Assembly: GCA_963728985.1 (NCBI GenBank) | Contig: CAVSME010000009.1 | Span: 558,001-622,000 of the forward strand | DNA from: DASXAI01 sp963728985 | GTDB lineage: Bacteria > Actinomycetota > Acidimicrobiia > Acidimicrobiales > Ilumatobacteraceae | DNA: 64,000 nucleotides | Reading direction: 5' to 3' | Part shown: piece by piece, positions 8,299 through 16,069 of the stretch | Numbering within the stretch: position 1 is the stretch's first letter | Layout: every line of letters begins with the position of its first letter | Translations under genes and position numbers: made by a program | The notes under the pieces: generated by a model | Database searches by the model: none | Seen by the model: the letters and a program-made list of their open reading frames with translations, nothing else | What the model was told of the DNA's origin: nothing

Positions 8299-9197
8299 TG
8301 CCCCTCCGCCTCGTAGTAGTGAAGAAGGACCTCCTCGAGGTCCAACTCGTTGCTGACGACCCGTTCGATGCCGTACGGCGCGGCGACGCGCATCAGCTCG
8401 GCCATCGATCCTTCGACGACGAGTCGTACCTTGGCGCCCTCGACCTCGAGAGCTCGCACGGAAGGGACGTTACGCAGCTCGACGGTCGGGAGCGGCGTGC
8501 CCGCGTTGAACGTGAACTCGACTCGGCGGCGGGTCCGAGCCTTGAGGTCCGCCAGGCCGGAGGTCATGACGAGGCGGCCTTGGCGGATGACGCCGACCAG
8601 GTCGGCGACCGCTTCGACCTCGGTGAGCACGTGGGACGAGAGGAACACGGTGCCACCGCGGTCGCGAACGTCCCGCACGAGTCCGATGAACTGGTGCTGC
8701 ATCAGCGGGTCGAGTCCCGAGGTCGGCTCATCCAGGATCAGCAGGTCAGGGCGGTGCATGCACGCTTGGATGATCCCGACCTTCTGCCGGTTGCCGTGCG
8801 AGAGCGTGCCGATGCGGCGGTCGAGGTCGACCTCGAAGCGCTTCGCCAGCAGTTGCGCTTCCGTGGGGTCGACATCGCCGCGGAGGTTCGAGAGGTAGGT
8901 GAGGTACTCGATACCGGTCAGATCGTTGTAGGCGGTGAAATCGCCGGGCAGGTAGCCCACCAACCCGTGTATCACGCGCCGCTCGCGCACCACGTCGTGG
9001 CCGAGCACGGTGGCTGAACCGGCGCTGGGCCGGATGAGTCCCATCAACACCCGGATGGTGGTGCTCTTTCCCGCGCCGTTCGGTCCGAGGAAGCCGAAGA
9101 CCACGCCGGCAGGCACCGTCAGCTCCAGCCCTTCGAGTGCAGGCGTGTGGCCATAGCACTTCGTCAGGCCGCGGGTGGCGATGACGGCGGCGTCCAT
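8295..9197 (-). CDS. ABC transporter ATP-binding protein (CcmA/DrrA type)
   Basis: A 300-residue ATPase with Walker A GPNGAGKSTT, the signature LSHGNRQKVG (family LSxGxxxK), Walker B LLILDEPTSGLD and a C-terminal regulatory extension of about 80 residues typical of ABC-2 exporters. The start MDAAVIATRGLTKCYG at 9197 is preferred because the longer reading adds an unconserved leader. It forms an operon with the permease at 7504. Confidence 0.93.
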   Translation of the reverse strand: MDAAVIATRGLTKCYGHTPALEGLELTVPAGVVFGFLGPNGAGKSTTIRVLMGLIRPSAGSATVLGHDVVRERRVIHGLVGYLPGDFTAYNDLTGIEYLTYLSNLRGDVDPTEAQLLAKRFEVDLDRRIGTLSHGNRQKVGIIQACMHRPDLLILDEPTSGLDPLMQHQFIGLVRDVRDRGGTVFLSSHVLTEVEAVADLVGVIRQGRLVMTSGLADLKARTRRRVEFTFNAGTPLPTVELRNVPSVRALEVEGAKVRLVVEGSMAELMRVAAPYGIERVVSNELDLEEVLLHYYEAEGQ

Positions 9198-9255
9198 GCC
9201 GCCATCGTGTGGCCATGGGCCTACTGGGACCAGGGCCTTCAGCGGTCCGGAGTAC

Positions 9256-9269
9256 ATGACCTTGGTCCC
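9256..9269 (-). promoter_or_regulatory. DevR-type box upstream of the ABC exporter
   Basis: ATGACCTTGGTCCC (12 of 14) 59 nt upstream of the ATPase start. No NANNNT hexamer is present at 23 nt, so function is less certain than for most boxes here. Confidence 0.6.
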
Positions 9270-9385
9270 TGGCGGGAAAGGTTCGCTGCGCCTCCTTGAC
9301 GACGGCGTACCAGAATCCGCTCGGCGATCGTGTGGACGAGATCGCCGATCCGTGAGAGCCGGTGGTACCGAGGGCCGTCAGGTCC

Positions 9386-10666
9386 CTACAGGTAGCCGAG
9401 GCATCTGGCCTCGCACGTCAGACGGTCGCGGTGCTGCGGATGGGCGATGGCAATGAGCTCCGCGGCGCGCTCGCGGATCGACCGACCGCGCAGCGACGCC
9501 ACCCCCCACTCGGTCACGACGTGGTCGACGGTGTTCTTGAGCGTCGTGACCACCTCGCCCGCGTTGAGCTGGGACACCACCTTCGAGATGGCGTCGTCCT
9601 TCACCGTCGAATGCAGCACCACGAACGCCTCACCGCCACGCGAGTACATCGCGCCCCGAGCGAAGTCGGCCTGGCCACCGCTGGACGAGTAGTAGGCGCC
9701 CCCGATCGTCTCGGACGCGCACTGGCCGAGCAGGTCGACCGAGATGGTGCTGTTGATGGACACGAACGTCGGCTCCTGGGCGATCACCCGAGGATCGTTC
9801 ACATAACTCGCCGGCCACAGCTCGCAGGCCGTGTTGTCGTCGAGGAAGTCGTACAGGCGTTGGGTGCCGAGGGCGAACGTGCCGACCGTCTTCGTGCGAT
9901 TGATGGCCTTGGCGACCCCGGTCACCGCTCCGGCCTCGATGAAATCCATGACCCCGTCGGAGATCAGCTCCGTGTGGATGCCCAGATCCCGATGGTCCGA
10001 GAGGGCCGACAGGATGGCGTTGGGGATCGAGCCGATGCCGGCCTGGATCGTGGACCGATCGGCGATCCGCTCGGCCACGTAGCCGGCGATGCGCCGATCG
10101 AGCTCGCCGATCGCCGCCGGAGGCACCTCGACGAGCGGGACGTCCGACTCCGTCCATCCCGCAACCTGGCTGATGTGGATCTGGTTGCGGCCGAACGTCC
10201 GCGGCATGCGGTGGTTGGCCTCGAGGAAGAACCGGGCCCGGCCGATGAACGAGGCGACGTAGTCGGCGTTGAGCCCGAGGCTGAAGTAGCCGTGGCGGTC
10301 CGGCAACGAGGCTGCCGCCAGGACGAGCGGATCCCGGGTCCGGTCGGCCAGGATCGCCCGCATCTCGCTGAAGTGGTTCGGGACCAGATCGACGGTGCCC
10401 GCGCGGAAGCACGGCCGGGTCACGTCGGAGAGAAAGTACGAGATGTGAGATAGGCGATCACCGAAGTCGCCGTGCAGGTACCGGCGATCGTGGAGCGCGT
10501 GCATCTGGTGCACCCGCACCCCGTCGAGTTCGCCGGCGGCCGCCTCGATGGCGTCGAGGACCGTGACCGGTTCACCGTTGGCGAGCGGCAGGATGAGATC
10601 GGCACCACGGCCGATGTGGTCCAGCACCGCTTCGGCGTTCACGGGGTCCGTGCGGACAGCGATCAC
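9386..10666 (-). CDS. Acetyl-CoA hydrolase/transferase family protein
   Basis: A 426-residue member of the acetyl-CoA hydrolase / 4-hydroxybutyrate CoA-transferase family. Signature blocks are AGIGSIPNAIL, HTELISDGVMDF, the region near SINSTISVDLLGQCASE, and the C-terminal SSSGGQADFARGAMYSRGG. The enzymes move CoA between acetyl-CoA and another acid (for instance succinate), or hydrolyse it, and release acetate. GTG at 10666 overlaps the PPOX stop as GTGA, placing it third in an operon with two PPOX genes behind a perfect box. An acetate-forming role during respiratory arrest is an inference. Confidence 0.9.
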   Translation of the reverse strand: MIAVRTDPVNAEAVLDHIGRGADLILPLANGEPVTVLDAIEAAAGELDGVRVHQMHALHDRRYLHGDFGDRLSHISYFLSDVTRPCFRAGTVDLVPNHFSEMRAILADRTRDPLVLAAASLPDRHGYFSLGLNADYVASFIGRARFFLEANHRMPRTFGRNQIHISQVAGWTESDVPLVEVPPAAIGELDRRIAGYVAERIADRSTIQAGIGSIPNAILSALSDHRDLGIHTELISDGVMDFIEAGAVTGVAKAINRTKTVGTFALGTQRLYDFLDDNTACELWPASYVNDPRVIAQEPTFVSINSTISVDLLGQCASETIGGAYYSSSGGQADFARGAMYSRGGEAFVVLHSTVKDDAISKVVSQLNAGEVVTTLKNTVDHVVTEWGVASLRGRSIRERAAELIAIAHPQHRDRLTCEARCLGYL

Positions 10667-11127
10667 GACACCACTCCCGGGATCCAGCCGAAGTCGGCCG
10701 CCCGCACGATCGGGATCCGCCGGCCGCTGACCTCCTCAGGGGTGATGGCGAACCAGCGGTCGCGCCGACCGGGCGCCCACGGGATCACCGCCAGGTCGAG
10801 GAGGTGCTGCACCGCCCGGAACCGGCCGGCGGCGATGTCTCGGCCCATGCCACGGACGCACACGCTCCACCCCGTGCGAGTCACGATGTCGAAGCCATCG
10901 ACCTCGAACACCGCCTGTCGACCGGCGAGGCGGGCCAGCACCCCATCGATCGTGGTCCGGAAGACGACGGTGCCATCGGCGTCCACGGCGTAGTTGACCG
11001 GCAGGACGTGCAGGACGCCGTCGGCCTGGAAGCCCACCCGACCGATGACCGCCTCGCCCAACAGGCGAAGGCACTCCTCGTCGCCGAGCACCTCCAAGGA
11101 CTTCTCGGGATGCTGTTCAGTCGTCAT
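10663..11127 (-). CDS. PPOX-type split-barrel flavoprotein
   Basis: A 154-residue protein of the pyridoxamine-5'-phosphate-oxidase-like (PNPOx-like) superfamily. The pattern is a C-[LW]-x-LL start (ECLRLLGEAVIGRVGF), the barrel strand LHVLPVNYAVDADGTVVFRT, FEVDGFD, GWSVCVRG and a C-terminal GRRI. These small proteins bind FMN, FAD, F420 or haem and often act as reductases. M. tuberculosis Rv0080 is a DosR-controlled example. GGAGG precedes the ATG at 11127. It is one of seven such genes in this window. Confidence 0.88.
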   Translation of the reverse strand: MTTEQHPEKSLEVLGDEECLRLLGEAVIGRVGFQADGVLHVLPVNYAVDADGTVVFRTTIDGVLARLAGRQAVFEVDGFDIVTRTGWSVCVRGMGRDIAAGRFRAVQHLLDLAVIPWAPGRRDRWFAITPEEVSGRRIPIVRAADFGWIPGVVS

Positions 11128-11138
11128 GGCTCCTCCAG

Positions 11139-11609
11139 TCACTCGATCACACGGGCGCTGATCTCCCGGCCCGTCACCGCCCACGGGCGGATGCGCAGGA
11201 AATGGTCTCGCTGTCCCGACGCCCACGGGTGGAGGTCGAGCCGTCGAGCAGCGGCGAGCTCGTCCGAGTCGATCAGCTCATCGAGGTAGCCGCGCACGAC
11301 CACGCTCCACCCCTCGCACGTTGCCGGCTCGGTGGCGTCGGCCTCGAAGGCGACGGTCGCTCCCTTCCCGAGCCGGTGCGGCGCGGTGCCCGATGCCGTG
11401 CGGACAACGATGCTGTGCCCGTCGACGACATGGTTCAAGGGGAGCACCATCGGGTCGCCGCTGTCCACGAAGCAAAGGCGGCCCGTCGGCACCTGCGCCA
11501 GGCGGGACCAGCACGCCTCGGCCTCCAGGTCCTCGATGACCATGATCGTTCTTTGCTGCTCGATCGGGTCGTTGGGCTCCATGATCGGCGCTCCCGTTCT
11601 CGTGTCCAT
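11139..11609 (-). CDS. PPOX-type split-barrel flavoprotein
   Basis: A 156-residue PNPOx-like protein: CWSRLAQVPTGRLCFVDSGD, then PLNHVVDGHSIVVRT, FEADATE, GWSVVVRG and a C-terminal HPWASGQRDHFLRIRPWAVTG. It is the first gene of the three-gene operon ending with the CoA transferase. ATG at 11609 has GGGGGTGG upstream and falls 10 nt after the predicted -10 (CATGGT). ATGs at 11624 and 11582 are alternatives. The cofactor is not predictable from sequence. Confidence 0.86.
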   Translation of the reverse strand: MDTRTGAPIMEPNDPIEQQRTIMVIEDLEAEACWSRLAQVPTGRLCFVDSGDPMVLPLNHVVDGHSIVVRTASGTAPHRLGKGATVAFEADATEPATCEGWSVVVRGYLDELIDSDELAAARRLDLHPWASGQRDHFLRIRPWAVTGREISARVIE

Positions 11610-11648
11610 CTCCACCCCCACCATGACGGATCGCCACCCTCCGCCGCA

Positions 11649-11662
11649 GGGCCGAAGGTCCC
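11649..11662 (-). promoter_or_regulatory. Perfect DevR-type box, PPOX/CoA-transferase operon
   Basis: GGGCCGAAGGTCCC, an exact match to the reverse consensus. On the minus strand CATGGT (11625-11620) follows after 23 nt. Confidence 0.9.
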
Positions 11663-11754
11663 GCGGTCGCGCACCGGTCGTACTCCGGGCGCCGAACGCG
11701 ATCGTGCCGGCTGGCGGCGGCCAGCCGGCACGGTCGCCCGAGCGTGTCTGATGA

Positions 11755-12465
11755 TCAGGACTTGCGCAGCCGGGACTTGTGGACCACGCCGAGCACCACC
11801 AGGACCAGCATCAGGCCGGCGGCGACGAAGGCTGCGATGGCGGCGATCCCGGCGATCGTGCCCACCGTCGCCCAGGCGTAGCTCGACAGGAGCAGGCCTC
11901 GGAGCGTCTCGCCCTTGAAGAGGGTGTTGCGATTGTTCGTGATGGCATCGGCCTTGGCCTGCAGGTCGGCGACGGTCGCCGTGTCCTGCCCGCTGTTCTT
12001 GGCCGTCTGCACCGCAGCCTTGGCCGCCGTCTCTGGCTGACCGAGGTCGGCGTAGGTGGCGCCCCCGGCGATGCCGTCGAGGTGGTGGGCGATGTAGCTG
12101 GCGTACGCCTCGGCCTGCCTACCGGTGGTCACCTGGTCGCCGGCGAAGCCGACCAGGTCGCCGCGACCCTCCTTCACGAGCGCGGCCTCATCGGGGAAGT
12201 ACACGTGCTGGCTCGCGAGCTCGTTGTGGACGTAGTCCGTGGCGAAGTTGTGGCCCCAGGTCAACAGTCCGCCGGCGATGGCCATCACCGCCACGCACAC
12301 CACCCCGAAGCCGATCAGGATGCTGTCGATCGTGCGCCGGCGCGCCGCAACGACGGGCTCGCCGGCGGCGGCGGACTCCGGCGTGGGCAGTTCGGTCGTT
12401 CCTGTCTCGCCGACGATGCTCACGGTGCGCTCCCTTGTCGTTCCTGGCCGGACCACCCGGGCCAT
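11755..12465 (-). CDS. Two-TM membrane protein with extracytoplasmic domain
   Basis: A 236-residue protein. A hydrophobic segment at about 50-72 (SILIGFGVVCVAVMAIAGGL) is followed by a ~110-residue exposed domain containing ASQHVYFPDEAAL and GATYADLG, then a second TM near the C-terminus (VGTIAGIAAIAAFVAAGLML) and a basic tail. Similar actinobacterial proteins are often labelled 'ring-opening dioxygenase LigA', but no catalytic motif supports that. The ATG at 12465 is chosen because it lies 7 nt after TACGGT and 37 nt from a perfect box. GTG at 12423 with AAGGGAG upstream would give 222 residues and is a real alternative. Confidence 0.75.
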   Translation of the reverse strand: MARVVRPGTTRERTVSIVGETGTTELPTPESAAAGEPVVAARRRTIDSILIGFGVVCVAVMAIAGGLLTWGHNFATDYVHNELASQHVYFPDEAALVKEGRGDLVGFAGDQVTTGRQAEAYASYIAHHLDGIAGGATYADLGQPETAAKAAVQTAKNSGQDTATVADLQAKADAITNNRNTLFKGETLRGLLLSSYAWATVGTIAGIAAIAAFVAAGLMLVLVVLGVVHKSRLRKS

Positions 12466-12501
12466 GGTCTCGACCGTATGGAGATCCTCACCGCCGGCAC
12501 A

Positions 12502-12515
12502 GGGCCGAAGGTCCC
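12502..12515 (-). promoter_or_regulatory. Perfect DevR-type box, leaderless promoter
   Basis: GGGCCGAAGGTCCC. On the minus strand TACGGT (12478-12473) follows after 23 nt and the ATG at 12465 after 7 nt. Confidence 0.9.
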
Positions 12516-12538
12516 TTCGACGCCAGCCGAAATGGCCG

Positions 12539-12976
12539 TCAGTGAGGAGCGTCGTCGTTGGCGCCGCGGACGATCAGCACCGGGCACGGCGAGTGATGGG
12601 CGAGATGGCTGCTGACGGAGCCGAGCACGAGACCGGCGACGCCACCGCGCCCGCGGGAGCCCACCACGACCAGCCATGCGCCCTCGGCGGCGGCGACGAG
12701 CGCGCGAGCAGGAAGGTCGTTCTCGACTCGGACAACCAGCGGGAGCGGGCGCTCACCGAGCTCCTCGGCGATGAGCTGCTCGAGGTCGGCGCGGACGCTC
12801 GCCTCGCCGTGGTTCGGGTCGAAGGGCGCGCCTGTCTCCTGATCGAGGAGGCTCCATGCCCACAGGACCTCGAGGGTCGTCCGGTGGGCCTCCGCCTCCT
12901 CGGCGGCGCGCCGCAACGCGCGGCGGCTGGCCTGCGATCCGTCGATCCCGACGACGATGCGGCGCTCGGCCGTCAT
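12539..12976 (-). CDS. Universal stress protein (single domain)
   Basis: A 145-residue UspA-fold protein: RRIVVGIDGSQASRRALRRA at the N-terminus and GSRGRGGVAGLVLGSVSSH near the C-terminus, a complete ATP-binding pattern followed by SPCPVLIVRG. Its ATG overlaps the TGA of the PPOX gene upstream (12973-12976), so the two are coupled and share the box at 13437. Confidence 0.93.
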   Translation of the reverse strand: MTAERRIVVGIDGSQASRRALRRAAEEAEAHRTTLEVLWAWSLLDQETGAPFDPNHGEASVRADLEQLIAEELGERPLPLVVRVENDLPARALVAAAEGAWLVVVGSRGRGGVAGLVLGSVSSHLAHHSPCPVLIVRGANDDAPH

Positions 12977-13401
12977 TGCACCCGCTTCGACGCGACGTGG
13001 AAGCTCCGGCCGGTGACCGACTCCGGTACGATCCGGACGAAGCGGGGCTTGGGCGACGTGAGCCACGGGAACAACGGCAGGTCGGTCGCCTCGAACACCT
13101 CGATCATCTTGAGGACCTCCTCCGCCCGGCCCTTGATGACGACGCTCCACGCCTCGCCGGCACCGACATCGAGACCATCGGCCTCGAAGGCGACGCCGCG
13201 GCCGAGAACGGCGGCGGCCAGCTTGGTGCCCTCGGCCGTCCGGAAGACGACGGTCCCGTGGTCGACGACGAAGTTGATCGGGAAGATGTCGGGTTGGTCC
13301 ATGATCGACACCGCCAGGCGCCCCACCTCGGCCGACCGCAGCAGGTTCCAGCACACGTCGGGTTCGTGGATCGTCATGCCCGTCTTGATGTCAGTGGTCA
13401 T
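12973..13401 (-). CDS. PPOX-type split-barrel flavoprotein
   Basis: A 142-residue PNPOx-like protein: CWNLLRSAEVGRLAVSI, then FPINFVVDHGTVVFRTAEGT, FEADGLD, AWSVVIKGRAEEV and FVRIVPESVTGRSF. Family members bind a flavin or F420. It is first in a two-gene unit with the stress protein at 12539. The ATG at 13401 stands 6 nt after the predicted -10 GATCGT, so translation is likely leaderless. Confidence 0.88.
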   Translation of the reverse strand: MTTDIKTGMTIHEPDVCWNLLRSAEVGRLAVSIMDQPDIFPINFVVDHGTVVFRTAEGTKLAAAVLGRGVAFEADGLDVGAGEAWSVVIKGRAEEVLKMIEVFEATDLPLFPWLTSPKPRFVRIVPESVTGRSFHVASKRVQ

Positions 13402-13436
13402 GCTCCGACGATCCGCCGGCGAACCGTCGAGGGGAA

Positions 13437-13450
13437 GGGACCTACGTCCC
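13437..13450 (-). promoter_or_regulatory. DevR-type box, leaderless promoter
   Basis: GGGACCTACGTCCC (12 of 14, both half-sites intact). On the minus strand GATCGT (13413-13408) follows after 23 nt, then the ATG at 13401. Confidence 0.85.
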
Positions 13451-13484
13451 CGGTGAGGCCGGCCTTTGCGACACGACGAGGGCG

Positions 13485-13585
13485 GTGACCATCCCGACAT
13501 GCCGTCCTCGTTCTCGGCTTGGTGAGAACGTGGCAGTGCCAGTCCCACATGCCGGGCTCGAGGATCATCACGTGCCGCACGGGCC
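13485..13585 (-). pseudogene. Relic of a multicopper oxidase C-terminus
   Basis: The minus strand reads RHVMILEPGMWDWHCHVL in one frame and HQAENEDGMSG in the next. This is the copper-binding end of multicopper oxidases (W-x-x-H-C-H-x3-H-x4-G/M), split by a frameshift and with no body of the gene present. It lies between two PPOX genes. Confidence 0.6.
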
Positions 13586-13608
13586 GGGACGCCGGACCCC
13601 TCTCGAGC

Positions 13609-14031
13609 TCACATGGTCCGGCGACCAGAGAGGTACTCCGTCGAGATGGCGACCATCGCCGGAGTCTCGAGGTGCGTCCAACCTGGGGCCACGACCGCGG
13701 ATCGCCCCGAACCGTCGGCGAGGTGGCGGGCGATGCCCGTCACCGAGACGCTCCACTGGCGACGCCCGTCGGGCTCGAGACCATCCGACTCGAATGCCAC
13801 CACGGCGTCACGCGTCGCGCGGTGGAGCACCGTGCCCACCCCAACCGAGAACACCACCTGCTCGTCGTCGAGGGCGAACTGGACGGGCAGGATGGCCGGC
13901 AGCGCGCCGACGTTCACCGCGATGCGGCCGAGCCCCCCCGACGAGAGGTAGTCGAGGCACTGCCGGCGATCGAGCACCACGCACCCTGATGCATCCAGGG
14001 AGAGGGCACCTCCACGATCTGCTGCACTCAT
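13609..14031 (-). CDS. PPOX-type split-barrel flavoprotein
   Basis: A 140-residue PNPOx-like protein: CLDYLSSGGLGRIAVNVGAL, PVQFALDDEQVVFSVG, FESDGLE, WSVSVTG and a C-terminal YLSGRRTM. The ATG at 14031 has GGAGGACC upstream and a leader of about 23 nt from the predicted start site. It is divergent from another PPOX gene at 14180, with two back-to-back boxes in the 148-nt gap. Confidence 0.87.
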   Translation of the reverse strand: MSAADRGGALSLDASGCVVLDRRQCLDYLSSGGLGRIAVNVGALPAILPVQFALDDEQVVFSVGVGTVLHRATRDAVVAFESDGLEPDGRRQWSVSVTGIARHLADGSGRSAVVAPGWTHLETPAMVAISTEYLSGRRTM

Positions 14032-14089
14032 TGCGTCGGTCCTCCGCGTTCGAAGGACACATCGTCTCCGTTCGGCAAGCGTTCGCCCC

Positions 14090-14103
14090 GGGTACAAGGT
14101 CCC
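14090..14103 (-). promoter_or_regulatory. DevR-type box, minus-strand PPOX promoter
   Basis: GGGTACAAGGTCCC (12 of 14). On the minus strand GACGAT (14066-14061) follows after 23 nt. Confidence 0.82.
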
Positions 14104-14108
14104 GATTC

Positions 14109-14122
14109 GGGACCTTCGCCCC
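14109..14122 (+). promoter_or_regulatory. DevR-type box, plus-strand PPOX promoter
   Basis: GGGACCTTCGCCCC (13 of 14). CAGGAT (14147-14152) follows after 24 nt. Its centre is 19 nt from that of the neighbouring box, so the two could bind regulator together. Confidence 0.85.
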
Positions 14123-14179
14123 TGCCCGCCGGGTCGCCGCCCGTACCAGGATGGGACGCGTACCGAGAGGACGAGGGCC

Positions 14180-14578
14180 ATGGACGACGAGGTGACACCG
14201 CCGCAGGCATACGAGCTCGATCGCCGGACGTGCCTGAGCCTGCTGGCCACGCAACGCATGGGCCGGGTCGTCCTCGACGACGAGCCGCCGGCCGTCCTGC
14301 TCGTCCGCTTCGGCGTGGCCGGTGAGCGCCTGCTCCTGACCGGCGGAGAGGAGCAACTGGCCGACCGCGCCGACCGTCTCGTCATCGTCGAGGTCGACGG
14401 GGTCGACGAGCACCGGCGAGTCGGTTGGAGCGTGATCGTCCGGGGCCGGCTCGAGGTCGCGGGCCTTGAACACGACCCCGGAGGGCGACGCACCTGCATC
14501 GCGATCATCGACCTGACCGGGCGCTGGGTGCAGGGCGCCAGCCGCACCCCACCGCTCGACCAGCGCGGCTATCTCTGA
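14180..14578 (+). CDS. PPOX-type split-barrel flavoprotein
   Basis: A 132-residue PNPOx-like protein: CLSLLATQRMGRVVLDDEPP, VRFGVAGERLLLTGG, GWSVIVRGRLEV, ending LDQRGYL. It shares the C-terminal L(D)(Q/E)RGYL ending with the PPOX protein at 22440, so these two are closer to each other than to the rest. The ATG at 14180 has GAGAGGACGAGGG upstream. Confidence 0.86.
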   Translation: MDDEVTPPQAYELDRRTCLSLLATQRMGRVVLDDEPPAVLLVRFGVAGERLLLTGGEEQLADRADRLVIVEVDGVDEHRRVGWSVIVRGRLEVAGLEHDPGGRRTCIAIIDLTGRWVQGASRTPPLDQRGYL

Positions 14579-14595
14579 CCCGTGCCTACCGCAGT

Positions 14596-14700
14596 TGAAG
14601 CAGGTCGCCCGGCTGGACGGTGAGGCTGCCGCTGCTGCCCTGGAGACCTCACGCGACGGTCTGAGCGAGGCCGACCGGCGGCGCCAGCGGTGCCGGCCGA
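14596..14700 (+). pseudogene. Relic of a P-type cation ATPase N-terminus
   Basis: The frame from 14595 reads ALETSRDGLSEADRRRQRCR then PNALRGHRARR, the start of the cation-ATPase N-terminal domain (ALETSPDGLS.AEA..RL...GPNAL). Nothing after about 14710 continues the enzyme. The remainder of 14579-14800 holds no other recognisable gene. Confidence 0.55.
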
Positions 14701-14800
14701 ACGCGCTGCGCGGCCATCGCGCCCGCCGCCACGGCTGCTGCGCACCCATCGCCGCGCCGCCCGCTTCAGCACCGGGTCGAGCAGGCTCTCGGCCGTGGGC

Positions 14801-15943
14801 TCAGTGGGCGAGTGGCACGCACCACTCGACGATCGTGCCGCCGGCGTCGCCGGGTGCCATGGAAAAGACTCCGCCGAGCCGGCGAGCGCGCTTCTGAAGG
14901 TTCGGCAGGCCGTTGCCGCGGCCCGGCGCCGGGTCGGCGGGCGGACCGACGCCGTTGTCCGCCACGCGCACCCTGACCTGCCCACCCTCGATGACGATGT
15001 CGACGGCGGCGTCGGTGGCATGGGCGTGGCGAGCGACGTTGGAGAGCATCTCGCGCAATGACACCAGCAGCTCTTCGGCCAGTGACGGGGTCAACGAGGC
15101 CTCGATGACGCCGGTGAAGCGCAGCCGAGGCTCGAAGCCGAGCGCATCCCGGAGCTCTCCCACGACGGCCAGTGCACGAGCTCGCACGTCGCTCGTCGGG
15201 GACCGGCTGCCGGCGCCGAGGGCGAAGATCGACGAGCGGATCTGGCGGATCGTGACGTCGAGATCGTCGACCGACTGCTGGATGCGCACCTGGACCTCGC
15301 GATCGCCGGCCAGCCGGGCGGTGGCCTGGAGCGACATCCCCGTGGCGAACAGCTGCTGGATCACCGTGTCGTGGAGGTCCATGGCGATCCGCTCCCGATC
15401 CTCGAGCAGCGCCAGATCCCGCACCCGTACGTGGAGGCGGGCGTTCTCGATGGCGATGCCCGCCGCCGCCGCCAATGCCACGGTCAATTCCTCATCTATA
15501 TCCGAGAAAACCTCGGCCGACTGCTTGTCCGTGAGGTAGAGGTTGCCGAAGACCTCGCCCCGCACCATGATCGGCACACCCAGGAACGACGTCATCGGCG
15601 GATGGTTGGGCGGGAAACCGAAGCTGTCCGGATGCTCGTTGAGGTCGGGGAGCCGCAGCGGCCGCGGATCGGCGATGAGGAGACCCAGGATGCCGTGGCC
15701 CTTCGGCAGCGGACCGATCGCCTTGCGAACGTCGTCGTCGATCCCGACGGTGATGAATTCCGAGAGGCCGGTGCGCTCCGGATCCAGGACGCCGAGGGCG
15801 CCGTACTGGGCGTCGACCAGATCCCGAGCGACCTCGATGATCCGGCGCAGCGTCGCCTCGAGATCGAGATCGGAGCCGATCGCCATGACGGCGTCGAGCA
15901 ACTGGCGCAGGCTGCCTGGCCCGGCGAAGCGACTCGACGCCAC
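14801..15943 (-). CDS. devS: DevS/DosS-like sensor histidine kinase (single GAF)
   Basis: A 380-residue soluble NarL-type sensor kinase. An N-terminal GAF domain (about 15-170) is followed by the HisKA_3 box RERIAMDLHDTVIQQLFATG with the phospho-accepting histidine, and a HATPase_c domain with LSNVARHAHA, DNGVGPP and GRGNGLPNL (N, G1 and G2 boxes). Mycobacterial DevS has two GAF domains, the first with haem; this one has a single GAF. Haem binding cannot be judged from sequence. It lies 2.6 kb from devR rather than next to it. GTG at 15943 opens the frame. Confidence 0.88.
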   Translation of the reverse strand: MASSRFAGPGSLRQLLDAVMAIGSDLDLEATLRRIIEVARDLVDAQYGALGVLDPERTGLSEFITVGIDDDVRKAIGPLPKGHGILGLLIADPRPLRLPDLNEHPDSFGFPPNHPPMTSFLGVPIMVRGEVFGNLYLTDKQSAEVFSDIDEELTVALAAAAGIAIENARLHVRVRDLALLEDRERIAMDLHDTVIQQLFATGMSLQATARLAGDREVQVRIQQSVDDLDVTIRQIRSSIFALGAGSRSPTSDVRARALAVVGELRDALGFEPRLRFTGVIEASLTPSLAEELLVSLREMLSNVARHAHATDAAVDIVIEGGQVRVRVADNGVGPPADPAPGRGNGLPNLQKRARRLGGVFSMAPGDAGGTIVEWCVPLAH

Positions 15944-16020
15944 ACGCGAAGACTAGTGCCGCCCTCCCGCCGATTTGCCTGCCTCACGAAGTCGACGGTC
16001 ATGACTGGCGGCCGGGATCC

Positions 16021-16034
16021 AGGACTTCCGGCCC
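16021..16034 (+). promoter_or_regulatory. DevR-type box, leaderless GNAT promoter
   Basis: AGGACTTCCGGCCC (11 of 14). Despite the weaker match, GACAAT (16058-16063) follows after 23 nt and the ATG at 16070 after 6 nt, exactly as for strong boxes. Confidence 0.75.
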
Positions 16035-16069
16035 TGCCCGAGGGCGCGCCTGACGAGGACAATGGACCG

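Noticed and set aside
9370..9385. GGGCCGTCAGGTCCC-like palindrome near the CoA transferase stop
   Set aside because: It has one base too many between the arms and is downstream of both neighbours, so it controls no visible gene.
11755..12465. 'Ring-opening dioxygenase LigA' label for the two-TM protein
   Set aside because: No catalytic or metal-binding motif of LigA is present; the protein is two TM segments and an exposed domain.
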